Shown here: one piece after another, positions 1 through 5,478 of the stretch
How the letters are laid out: every line of letters begins with the position of its first letter
Numbering within the stretch: the stretch's first letter is position 1
Assembly: GCA_005882235.1 (NCBI GenBank)
Contig: VBCT01000102.1
Coordinates: 1-5,896 of the forward strand
Source of the DNA: Betaproteobacteria bacterium
GTDB lineage: Bacteria; Pseudomonadota; Gammaproteobacteria; Burkholderiales; SG8-39
Direction of reading: 5' to 3'
DNA: 5,896 nucleotides
The notes under the pieces: model-generated
The model's input: only the letters and a program-made list of their open reading frames with translations
The model's database searches: none
What the model was told of the DNA's origin: nothing
Position numbers and translations under genes: made by a program

Positions 1-167
1 TCACGACCCTTGACGGGCATGCGCACGATCGCGCCTTCCTTGTTGATCAGATCGGCTTCGGCGGGAAGGCAGATCAGATGCACCGCGTGCCCCGCAAGAG
101 CGAGCTTGGTCCCGAGAAGCGAACCGTACGAGGCGCCCATGATCAGAATCTTGTATTTGGTGCCCAT
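1..167 (-). CDS. N-terminal part of a ketopantoate reductase-like NAD(P)-binding protein (partial)
   Basis: Only the first 55 codons are in the window; the gene runs off the left edge. The visible protein begins MGTKYKILIMGASYGSLLG and continues into TKLALAGHAVHLI. This is a beta-strand, glycine-rich turn and helix of the Rossmann type used to bind NAD(P)H. The spacing G11, G15, G19 followed by LAxAGH is what ketopantoate reductases (PanE/ApbA family) show at their N-terminus, although the usual second glycine of GxGxxG is Ser13 here. The ATG at 165-167 is well supported by a strong Shine-Dalgarno sequence seven bases upstream. The next gene upstream on the same strand ends 128 bases away, so co-transcription is possible but not shown. 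The catalytic Lys and the C-terminal helical domain are outside the window. Another NAD(P)-dependent dehydrogenase with the same fold, such as an octopine dehydrogenase-like enzyme, cannot be excluded. Confidence 0.7.
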   Translation of the reverse strand, partial: MGTKYKILIMGASYGSLLGTKLALAGHAVHLICLPAEADLINKEGAIVRMPVKGR

Positions 168-174
168 CAATCAA

Positions 175-185
175 CTCCTCCTTTT
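175..185 (-). promoter_or_regulatory. Strong Shine-Dalgarno site of the reductase-like gene
   Basis: On the minus strand this reads AAAAGGAGGAG, seven bases before the ATG at 165-167. It is a near-perfect anti-16S match and fixes the start of the partial gene at the left edge. Confidence 0.8.
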
Positions 186-295
186 CACCCTCTTGCGAAG
201 TCTGGGATGGTAGTCAGTTCGCTGCTACAGAGCAATCATGACGAGAGCATTCGGATTGCGGCGCTGCGTCATCGGCGAAGCTGTCCGGGCCAGCG

Positions 296-1063
296 CTAGT
301 TCTTGGGCGCCAACCGGTCGAGCTTTTTCTTGTCGGCGCGCCGCAGCTTATTCCTTGCCGCCTGAATGCGCTGTTCGCTCCGGTGGCCGCGCCGGTCCTC
401 GCGGCCAAAGCGCCTTTTCTTCGAAGCCGCGGCGAAGATCTGGCTCCACTTTCCGTTCTTGAAGACGATCTGGTAGCCGCCGGAAAGGATCTGAAACGGC
501 TTGTTGACCTTCTTCATCTGATCGAAGCGCACCGAGCCGGGCTTGTGAAAGACTTCGAAATACGCCGGATAGACGAAGTCCGTCATCGGGATGCCGTTGA
601 CCTTGAAGCTGAGCTGCTCGACCGGATCGGCGCTTTCGTAGGCATACATGACCTTCGGGTCGGGGCCCGTCGTCATGATGTTGATCGCCGGGTCGACCAG
701 CATCTCGACGAGTTCGTGTGACGCCGACACGCTAACCAGGTCGTGGTTATCCAGGGTCGTCTTGACAAAAACCTTGGACTGCGGCATCCCGTCGGGCGTG
801 AGGTCGTGATACGCGAGCGCGCCCGGTTGATCGGCATTGTCGAGGAAAACCATTGCCCAAGCGCCTTTCACGTATCCCTTGGACTTGACCAGCTTCGCCG
901 GCGTGCCCCACACCGGCATCACGCATCGATCCACGAACGCCTGCATCGCGGCGATCAAAGCGTCGAAGTCGACCCCCAGAGGCGTCGACGCCTTGTTGAA
1001 GCACGCGATGGTGGGAACTCCTCCCTGGTTGAATGCACCGAACGTCGGTCTTGCGGCCCTCAT
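296..1063 (-). CDS. Uncharacterised protein with HELVE motif and lysine/arginine-rich C-terminal tail
   Basis: A 255-residue protein I cannot assign to a named family. An in-frame ATG lies 12 codons further upstream, but the start at 1061-1063 is preferred because AAGGAGG sits five bases before it. There is no signal peptide or membrane helix. The most structured-looking part is residues 60-200: GAWAMVFLDN near 68, then SASHELVEMLVDP (111-125; His116, Glu117, Glu120), then YAYESADPVEQ (140-150), then NGIPMTDFVYPAYFEVF (156-172). The HExxE helix followed by an acidic ExxDPxE segment resembles the metal-site layout of zincin-type peptidases, but the second His of HExxH is absent, so a metallopeptidase role is only a suggestion. 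Residues 215-255 are very rich in Lys and Arg and look disordered, possibly binding nucleic acid. It lies upstream of, and co-directional with, the reductase-like gene, and divergent from the dienelactone hydrolase-like gene. I am confident of the gene and not of its function. Confidence 0.85.
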   Translation of the reverse strand: MRAARPTFGAFNQGGVPTIACFNKASTPLGVDFDALIAAMQAFVDRCVMPVWGTPAKLVKSKGYVKGAWAMVFLDNADQPGALAYHDLTPDGMPQSKVFVKTTLDNHDLVSVSASHELVEMLVDPAINIMTTGPDPKVMYAYESADPVEQLSFKVNGIPMTDFVYPAYFEVFHKPGSVRFDQMKKVNKPFQILSGGYQIVFKNGKWSQIFAAASKKRRFGREDRRGHRSEQRIQAARNKLRRADKKKLDRLAPKN

Positions 1064-1068
1064 GAAGT

Positions 1069-1075
1069 CCTCCTT
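1069..1075 (-). promoter_or_regulatory. Shine-Dalgarno site that decides the start of the HELVE protein
   Basis: The minus strand reads AAGGAGG here, five bases before the ATG at 1061-1063. The longer in-frame start at 1097-1099 would place this site inside the coding region, so the shorter 255-residue protein is preferred. Confidence 0.75.
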
Positions 1076-1179
1076 GGGAAATGCCGGGAGAACCCGCATC
1101 CTGCCACATCCGGGTTGGACAAGGCGCTCGCGCTGGAGTACGGTGAGCGCCGTTTCGGCGCGAGGCGAGAGGAGGCGAC

Positions 1180-1905
1180 ATGCGGGGCAAGAACGTCAGG
1201 GTCCGTTCGAGCGGGGGCGGCGAGCTCGATTGCTATCGGGTCACGCCCGGCGCCCGCGCAAAGGTTCCGGCGATCGTGATCGCTTCCGCAGTGCACGGCG
1301 TGAACGCAGACGTCCGCGCGATCGCCGACGAGTTCGCCTCGCGCGGCGCGATCGCGGCGGCACCCGATCTGTTCTGGCGCTCGATCCCGGGGCCGCTCGC
1401 GCGCGACGACGATCGCACGAAGGAGCGCTCGCAGCCGCGCCTCGCGAAAATCAAGGCGGGCGAAGCCGATCTCGCCGATACGCTCGCCGGCCTTCGCAAC
1501 GAGCCGCTGTGGAACGGGCGCGCCGCCGTGATGGGCTTGTGCTACGGCGGACCCTATGCCATCCTCGGGCCGAAGCGCTTGGGCTACGACGCGGGCATCT
1601 CCTGCCACGGCTCGCAGATGCTCGACTTTATCGGGGAGCTCGAGGGACTGGCACGGCCCGTCTGCATCATCTGGGGCGATGCGGACCACCAGGCGCCCAC
1701 CGAGGTGCTAGAAGCCTATCGCGGTGCGGCCGCGCGCATGAAAAACCTGGAACTGCACGTATTCCCGGGCGTGCTGCACGGCTACATGATGCCGGACAAC
1801 GTGAAGGCCTTTGATCGCAAGACTCGCGACTTCTCCATGGGGCGCGCGCTCGCGATCCTCGAGGGGCTTCGCGTCGGGAAAACGGGTCAGCGCAAGGCCG
1901 GGTGA
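1180..1905 (+). CDS. Dienelactone hydrolase family protein
   Basis: A 241-residue cytoplasmic alpha/beta hydrolase of the dienelactone hydrolase family, whose members open lactone or ester bonds using a Cys-His-Asp triad. The nucleophile elbow is GLCYGG with Cys121. The acid is most likely Asp169 in WGDADHQAP, and the base is His200 in GVLHGYM. The N-terminal core strand IVIASAVHGVN (32-42) and AAPDLFWR (60-67) match the family's conserved blocks, and the length is normal. The glutamate that follows this strand in classical enzymes (E-I-F-G) is replaced: the equivalent segment is A-V-H-G, with Ala37. The arginine a few residues after the catalytic His is also missing. The substrate is therefore probably not a simple dienelactone. 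AGAGGAGG at 1168-1175 supports the ATG. The stop overlaps the start of the next gene by one base, so the two are probably translated together. Confidence 0.93.
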   Translation: MRGKNVRVRSSGGGELDCYRVTPGARAKVPAIVIASAVHGVNADVRAIADEFASRGAIAAAPDLFWRSIPGPLARDDDRTKERSQPRLAKIKAGEADLADTLAGLRNEPLWNGRAAVMGLCYGGPYAILGPKRLGYDAGISCHGSQMLDFIGELEGLARPVCIIWGDADHQAPTEVLEAYRGAAARMKNLELHVFPGVLHGYMMPDNVKAFDRKTRDFSMGRALAILEGLRVGKTGQRKAG

Positions 1906-2147
1906 TGAGAGGTTCGCAGCGCGGCTTGAGCTCGTTGGGCTTGCTTGTCGTCCTCGCGCTCGCAATAGCGGCGGGCTATTACGCCTACAAGGCGGTCTCG
2001 GGCGAGGACGCAACCCTCAGCTGCGGGAGCGCCTTCACCGCCTGCATGCAGAAATGCCGGCGCACGACGACCGAAGCCCCCGCCGCGCAGGCTTGCCAGG
2101 AAGCTTGCCAGCGCGATCAGGCCGCGTGCGAACGCGGAGGCAAATGA
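1905..2147 (+). CDS. Small membrane-anchored six-cysteine protein
   Basis: An 80-residue protein of no family I recognise. The ATG at 1905-1907 shares its A with the TGA of the upstream hydrolase gene (TGATG), which implies translational coupling; a GTG one codon earlier is the alternative start. Residues 8-31 form one hydrophobic helix after a basic N-terminus, so it is probably an inner-membrane anchor or uncleaved signal with the rest in the periplasm. The N-terminus QRGLSSLGLLVVLALA recalls type IV prepilin-like leaders but lacks the Glu at position 5. Six cysteines at 40, 47, 51, 64, 68 and 75 give C-x6-C-x3-C-x12-C-x3-C-x6-C, a perfect mirror. This suggests two antiparallel helices held by disulfides, the general architecture of twin CX3C proteins. 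Codon use matches its neighbours. Whether it acts with the hydrolase is unknown. Confidence 0.78.
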   Translation: MRGSQRGLSSLGLLVVLALAIAAGYYAYKAVSGEDATLSCGSAFTACMQKCRRTTTEAPAAQACQEACQRDQAACERGGK

Positions 2148-2203
2148 AGGGACCGGTCTGCGCCTGCCGGGAGTTCGCGTTCTCGACGACATAACCGCTC
2201 GCT

Positions 2204-2473
2204 TCATCCTGTCGGTCGCATCTCGAAGCGTTCGAAGCTTCCCGCAGCTTCCGTAACCTGCACATCGGTCACGCTCGCACCGCGCGGTCCGCGTCGCGCC
2301 CAGGAGAGAATCCCTTCCACTGCGTCGGGCGCTCCATCGATGACCGCCTCGACCGTCCCGTCGCGGCGGTTCCTCACCCAGCCGGTGACGCCGAGGCGCT
2401 CGGCTTCCTCGCTCATCGAGTAGCGGAATCCCACGCCCTGGACGCGGCCGGAGATCACCAGGTGTTTCGCCAT
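2204..2473 (-). CDS. acyP: Acylphosphatase
   Basis: An 89-residue acylphosphatase, a small ferredoxin-like-fold enzyme that hydrolyses carboxyl-phosphate bonds such as those of acetyl phosphate or carbamoyl phosphate in the cytoplasm. The signature is complete: ISGRVQGVGFRYSM at residues 7-20, with the phosphate-binding Arg17, and GWVRNRRDGTVEAVIDG at 31-47, with the catalytic Asn35. The C-terminal block GPRGASVTDVQV (62-73) is also typical. The length is the family norm. The reading frame stays open a further 33 codons upstream, but the ATG at 2471-2473 is chosen because homologous proteins begin directly before the first beta strand. No clear Shine-Dalgarno sequence precedes it. It converges with the six-cysteine protein gene (56 bases between stops) and diverges from the DsrE-like gene. 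Confidence 0.96.
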   Translation of the reverse strand: MAKHLVISGRVQGVGFRYSMSEEAERLGVTGWVRNRRDGTVEAVIDGAPDAVEGILSWARRGPRGASVTDVQVTEAAGSFERFEMRPTG

Positions 2474-2481
2474 CCGCTGAT

Positions 2482-2510
2482 TTTCTAATCCCGGCGGGTT
2501 CGCGTAAAGT
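2482..2510 (+). promoter_or_regulatory. Possible promoter of the DsrE-like gene
   Basis: In the 70-base divergent gap, TAAAGT at 2505-2510 matches four of six -10 bases. TTTCTA at 2482-2487 is a poor -35 element at 17-base spacing. Transcription would start about 25-30 bases before the GTG. This is a weak match by eye only. Confidence 0.2.
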
Positions 2511-2530
2511 GAGCGGCGTCGACGATTGTC

Positions 2531-2537
2531 AAAGGAG
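2531..2537 (+). promoter_or_regulatory. Shine-Dalgarno site that selects a GTG start
   Basis: AAAGGAG stands six bases before GTG at 2544-2546. An ATG at 2539-2541 is only one base from the site and in another frame, and the in-frame TTG at 2526 lies upstream of the site. GTG is therefore the best start for the exported DsrE-like protein. Confidence 0.75.
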
Positions 2538-2543
2538 CATGCC

Positions 2544-2960
2544 GTGAGATTCGCAGCGAAACTGTTCGCCATCCTCGCGCTATCCCTTGCGGCGTCCGCC
2601 GCCCGGGGGCAGGAGAAGGTCGTTTACCATTTCGACGGCGGCCTCGAGCAGGCGACGAAGGGCTTGCGCAACATCAACAATCATCTCGAAGTCGATCCCA
2701 AGGCAAGGCTCATTGCGGTGACTCACGCCGACGGCGTCGATTTCCTGATGGAAGGCGCCAAGGACCGCTTCGGCTCCTTTGACGCGCGCGTGCAGGACCT
2801 GATGGGGAAGGGCGTGAAGTTCCAGGTGTGCGAGATCACGCTGCGCAATCGCAAGCTGAAGAAGGACCAGTTCATCCTCGGCGTCGAGTTCGTGCCCTCG
2901 GGCGTGGTGCAGATCACGCATCTGCAGCAAAAGGAAGGCTACGCCTACCTGAAACCCTGA
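2544..2960 (+). CDS. Exported DsrE/DsrF-like family protein
   Basis: A 138-residue protein starting at GTG. Residues 1-22 (MRFAAKLFAILALSLAASAA, then RG) form a Sec signal peptide with probable cleavage around Ala20 to Gly22, so the mature protein is periplasmic. The mature part KVVYHFDGGLEQATKGLRNI is followed by NNHLEV, IAVTHADGVDFLMEGAKD (58-74), GVKFQVCEITL (90-100), FVPSGVVQITHLQQ and the terminal GYAYLKP. This is the pattern of the DsrE-like superfamily, whose best known members relay sulfur as persulfide on cysteine. The single cysteine of the mature protein, Cys96, sits where such proteins carry a conserved Cys. No dsr, sox or tus genes are adjacent, so a sulfur-relay role is an inference from family only. 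It diverges from acyP and converges with the membrane protein gene, with five bases between stops. Confidence 0.88.
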   Translation: MRFAAKLFAILALSLAASAARGQEKVVYHFDGGLEQATKGLRNINNHLEVDPKARLIAVTHADGVDFLMEGAKDRFGSFDARVQDLMGKGVKFQVCEITLRNRKLKKDQFILGVEFVPSGVVQITHLQQKEGYAYLKP

Positions 2961-2965
2961 GCCGG

Positions 2966-3403
2966 TCAGGAAAACGCCTTCATCGCCTCGGGGCTGCGCA
3001 GGGTCACGATGGTCGCGCCGCAGATCGCGAGGACCGGAATCAGGATCAGCGTGATGCCTCCGATCGCGCCCAGCCAATTGACCGGCGGCTGCCCCGGCTC
3101 GGGCTGTCTGAGGGCGTAAAGCCGGGAAGCCGTGGAGAGCAGCAACAGCACGATCAGCGCCCAGCAGAATAGCTCCAGCAGGTATCTTCCCCACGGTTGC
3201 AGGCGGATTACGCCGATTCCTCCTGCGAGCCCCAGCACCCAGATCGCCGCGAGCACGAGATCGTTCCATATGCTGTAGCTCAGGTAGCGCCGCTGCAGAT
3301 CCCCCGCGGTCGCGAGCATCGCGATCAGCGCGGCCCCCAGGACGAGCGCGCCGGCCGATGTGAGCGTGAAGAACCAGCCGATGAACGCGAGGGAGAGTTC
3401 CAT
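2966..3403 (-). CDS. Four-helix membrane protein at the end of the Ehr-like operon
   Basis: A 145-residue integral membrane protein that I do not recognise as any known Nuo, Hyf or Mrp subunit. Hydrophobic segments lie at about residues 5-32, 46-67, 73-95 and 109-135. Short basic or polar loops separate them (GDLQRRYLSYSIWND at 34-48, RLQPWGR at 67-73, RLYALRQPEPGQPPVN at 94-109). No metal-binding or catalytic motif is visible. The ATG lies four bases after the stop of the small subunit gene (TAG-AGCA-ATG) and has no Shine-Dalgarno of its own, so it is probably translated by reinitiation as the last gene of the operon. Position alone suggests an accessory membrane subunit or assembly factor of the complex. 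It could also be an unrelated hitchhiking gene. The gene call is secure because of length, hydrophobic pattern and spacing; the function is unknown. Confidence 0.85.
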   Translation of the reverse strand: MELSLAFIGWFFTLTSAGALVLGAALIAMLATAGDLQRRYLSYSIWNDLVLAAIWVLGLAGGIGVIRLQPWGRYLLELFCWALIVLLLLSTASRLYALRQPEPGQPPVNWLGAIGGITLILIPVLAICGATIVTLRSPEAMKAFS

Positions 3404-3407
3404 TGCT

Positions 3408-3920
3408 CTAGCGGCGCGGCGTTATAGCGGTAAGGATGCCCCGCAGGATCGCGACGGGGTTAGGCGGGCAGCCGGGAACGGCGACATCCACCGGGATCAC
3501 GTTCGAGACTCGGCCGCAGCTCGCGTAGCTCTCGCCGAAGATTCCTCCCGTGCAGCCGCAGTCGCCGATCGCGACCACCAGCTTCGGGTCGGGCGTGGCT
3601 TCCCAAGTGCGCTTGAGCGCGGTCTCCATGTTGCGCGACACGGGACCGGTCACCAGGAGCATGTCGGCGTGGCGCGGGCTCGCGACGAATTTGATACCGA
3701 GACCCTCGAGATTGTAGTAGGGGCTGTTCATCGCGTGGATCTCGAGCTCGCAGCCGTTGCACGAGCCCGCATCCACGTGCCGAATCGCGAGCGCGCGGCC
3801 GAAATGCTCGAGGATCACCTGCCCGAGCCGCTGCTCGAGCGCTCGGAGCGCGGCGTCCGGAAGCGGAGCGGGCTCGGTAACGATGCCGGTCTTCGCGATC
3901 TGTTTCAGCAGCTGGTACAT
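3408..3920 (-). CDS. hyfI: NuoB/HyfI-type small subunit of an Ehr-like complex
   Basis: A 170-residue homologue of the complex I 20 kDa subunit (NuoB) and of the group 4 hydrogenase small subunit (HyfI, HycG). This subunit holds the last [4Fe-4S] cluster, next to the active-site cavity of the large subunit on the cytoplasmic face of the membrane. Cluster ligands are visible: Cys54 and Cys57 in DAGSCNGCELE, Cys121 in GDCGCTGG and Cys151 in PGCPPNP. The CxxC spacing is the hydrogenase type, unlike the adjacent CC pair of true NuoB. SPRHADMLLVTGPVSRNM (81-98) and PDPKLVVAIGDCG (110-122) are further family blocks. Two additional cysteines, 123 and 135, are not expected ligands. The ATG follows the large subunit stop with one base between (TGA-A-ATG), and the stop lies four bases before the membrane protein gene, so the three genes form one unit. 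The symbol is by homology; hydrogenase function is not implied. Confidence 0.93.
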   Translation of the reverse strand: MYQLLKQIAKTGIVTEPAPLPDAALRALEQRLGQVILEHFGRALAIRHVDAGSCNGCELEIHAMNSPYYNLEGLGIKFVASPRHADMLLVTGPVSRNMETALKRTWEATPDPKLVVAIGDCGCTGGIFGESYASCGRVSNVIPVDVAVPGCPPNPVAILRGILTAITPRR

Positions 3921-3921
3921 T

Positions 3922-5475
3922 TCACAAATCCACTCCGCTGTAACTCAGGTTGAACGACTTGTTGATGAGCGGGAAGTCCGGGACGATGTTGCCGTGCACC
4001 GCGTGCTCGAGGAGCGGCCAGTTCTGCCAGGAGGGATCGTGCGGATGCAGGCGGTGGATGCGGTTCGCCCCGGCGGTCTCCAGCGCGATCAGCACCTCGC
4101 CGCGCCAGCCCTCGACCCAGCCGAGGCCGCGCGCCCCCGCTGCAGCCGCCCCGAGCGGCGCGCGGATGTCTCCGTCGGGCAGCTGCTGCACGAGCGCCTG
4201 TACGAGGCGCATCGATTCGAAGGTCTCGTCGAAGCGCACCGCAACGCGCGCGGCGACATCGCCGCGCGTGTGCGAAGCCGCGCGCGGATCGAGCTGCTGC
4301 CAGGGCGGGATCGGGTAATCGACGCGCAGGTCGCGCGCGATGCCGCTCGCCCGGGCCGCAAGTCCGGTGAAGCCCATCCGCTCGGCGAGCTCGGGAGTCA
4401 CCTGCCCGGTCATGATGAAGCGATCCTGTGCCCCCGCGTGCTCGTCGTAGATCGATTTCAGGCTCGCGACCTCGCGCTCGATTCCCGCCAGGCGTGCGAT
4501 CAGAGATTCGCCCGCGGAGAGCGGCAGATCCCGCGCGACGCCGCCGGGGACGACAGCGTCCATCAGGTAGCGGTGGCCGAAGAGTCGCGCGTGAGTCCGC
4601 AGCAGGTCTTCCTTGAGCCGCCAGAACTGGAAAAAACCGAACGAAAGCGAGACGTCGTTGCCGAGGTAGCCGAGGTCGCCGAGGTGGTTGGCGATGCGCT
4701 CGAGCTCGAGCAGGATGCCGCGCAGCGCAAGCGCCCGGGACGGCGGCTCAGTCCCGGTGGCGCCTTCGACCGCCATCGCGTACGCCCAGGCGTAGGCGAC
4801 CGTGGAGTCGCCGGACACGCGGCCGGCGAGCTTCGCCCCCTCCTCCAGCGTCATCTGCTCGAAGCGTTTCTCGATGCCTTTGTGCTTGTAGCCGAGCCGC
4901 TCCTCAAGCCGCAGGATCTTTTCGCCGACGATCGAGAAGCGGAAGTGCCCTGGCTCGATCGTGCCCGCGTGGACCGGACCGACCGGGATCTCGTGCACGC
5001 CTTCGCCCTCGACCGGGATGAACGGATAGCGGTCCGGGCCTTGAGCGAGGCGGGCCGCGGCGTCGACGTTCTTGCGGAGGGGAAACGCGCCTTCGGGCCA
5101 GGCTCCGTGCCGCAGCCACTTGCGCCGGTCGGCGTCCGCGGAAGGGATGATTCCGAGCAGATCGGCCGTGGCGCGCTGCATGCGGTTCGCGCTGGGGTAG
5201 ATGTCGGCGATTCCGGGATAGTGCGGGTCCTCGCGCGAAAGCGGGACGCTCACCCAGAGCAGCCCCGAGGGGAAGCCGAGCGCGAGGTGCAGCGTGTAGC
5301 CGGCGCGGTGCACGGTCTCGTCGCTGCCCCACAGCGCGACGAGACGCGCCTTGCGCGCCCGGGCCTGCTCGCAGATGCCGCGCAGCTCCCCCGCCGGGAT
5401 CGAGGCGCAAAACGCGGGAATCGCGGCCGCGAGCGGCGTGGCGTCGAGTCCCAGCTCTTTGAATGCTTTGCTCAT
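3922..5475 (-). CDS. hyfG: Fused NuoC-NuoD (HyfG-type) large subunit lacking [NiFe] ligands, Ehr-like
   Basis: A 517-residue fusion. Residues 1 to about 140 are a NuoC-like domain ending in RRKWLRHGAWPEGAFPLRKN; the rest is a NuoD/hydrogenase large subunit domain opening with VGPVHAGTIEPGHFRF (165-180) and GYKHKGIEKRFE (195-206). In group 4 hydrogenases such as HycE and HyfG, nickel and iron are bound by RxCGxC and a C-terminal DPCxxC. Here these positions read RVSGDS (219-224, Ser221 and Ser224) and DPSWQN (480-485), so all four ligands are gone while the surroundings are well preserved. The C-terminus NKSFNLSYSGVDL is intact, with no maturation-protease extension. This fits the Ehr complexes, which lie between complex I and group 4 hydrogenases and have no established substrate. 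The protein is full length with an open frame, so this is not decay. The ATG lies three bases after the HyfF-like stop, indicating coupling. Confidence 0.93.
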   Translation of the reverse strand: MSKAFKELGLDATPLAAAIPAFCASIPAGELRGICEQARARKARLVALWGSDETVHRAGYTLHLALGFPSGLLWVSVPLSREDPHYPGIADIYPSANRMQRATADLLGIIPSADADRRKWLRHGAWPEGAFPLRKNVDAAARLAQGPDRYPFIPVEGEGVHEIPVGPVHAGTIEPGHFRFSIVGEKILRLEERLGYKHKGIEKRFEQMTLEEGAKLAGRVSGDSTVAYAWAYAMAVEGATGTEPPSRALALRGILLELERIANHLGDLGYLGNDVSLSFGFFQFWRLKEDLLRTHARLFGHRYLMDAVVPGGVARDLPLSAGESLIARLAGIEREVASLKSIYDEHAGAQDRFIMTGQVTPELAERMGFTGLAARASGIARDLRVDYPIPPWQQLDPRAASHTRGDVAARVAVRFDETFESMRLVQALVQQLPDGDIRAPLGAAAAGARGLGWVEGWRGEVLIALETAGANRIHRLHPHDPSWQNWPLLEHAVHGNIVPDFPLINKSFNLSYSGVDL

Positions 5476-5478
5476 GGT

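Noticed and set aside
261..296. GCGCTG...CAGCGC inverted repeat near the end of the HELVE gene as a terminator
   Set aside because: There are only six base pairs with a 24-base loop and no T-tract on the minus strand.
1064..1099. A 12-codon N-terminal extension of the HELVE protein
   Set aside because: The Shine-Dalgarno sequence at 1069-1075 would lie inside it; the downstream ATG is correctly spaced from that site.
1115..1144. TTGGAC and TACGGT as a promoter for the hydrolase gene
   Set aside because: The spacing is 18, but the -10 match is only three of six in a GC-rich gap, which is not better than chance.
837..1814. A 325-codon plus-strand open frame covering the divergent gap and the hydrolase gene in another frame
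   Set aside because: Its translation is Arg-rich and resembles no protein, while the overlapping frame carries the complete dienelactone hydrolase motifs.
2474..2572. A 33-codon extension of the acylphosphatase into the DsrE-like gene
   Set aside because: It would overlap the divergent gene's start, and family members begin just before the first beta strand, as the shorter form does.
4660..4690. Short direct repeats of a GAGGTNGCC type in the large subunit gene
   Set aside because: They encode the family-conserved HLGDLGYLG segment, so codon use explains the repetition.
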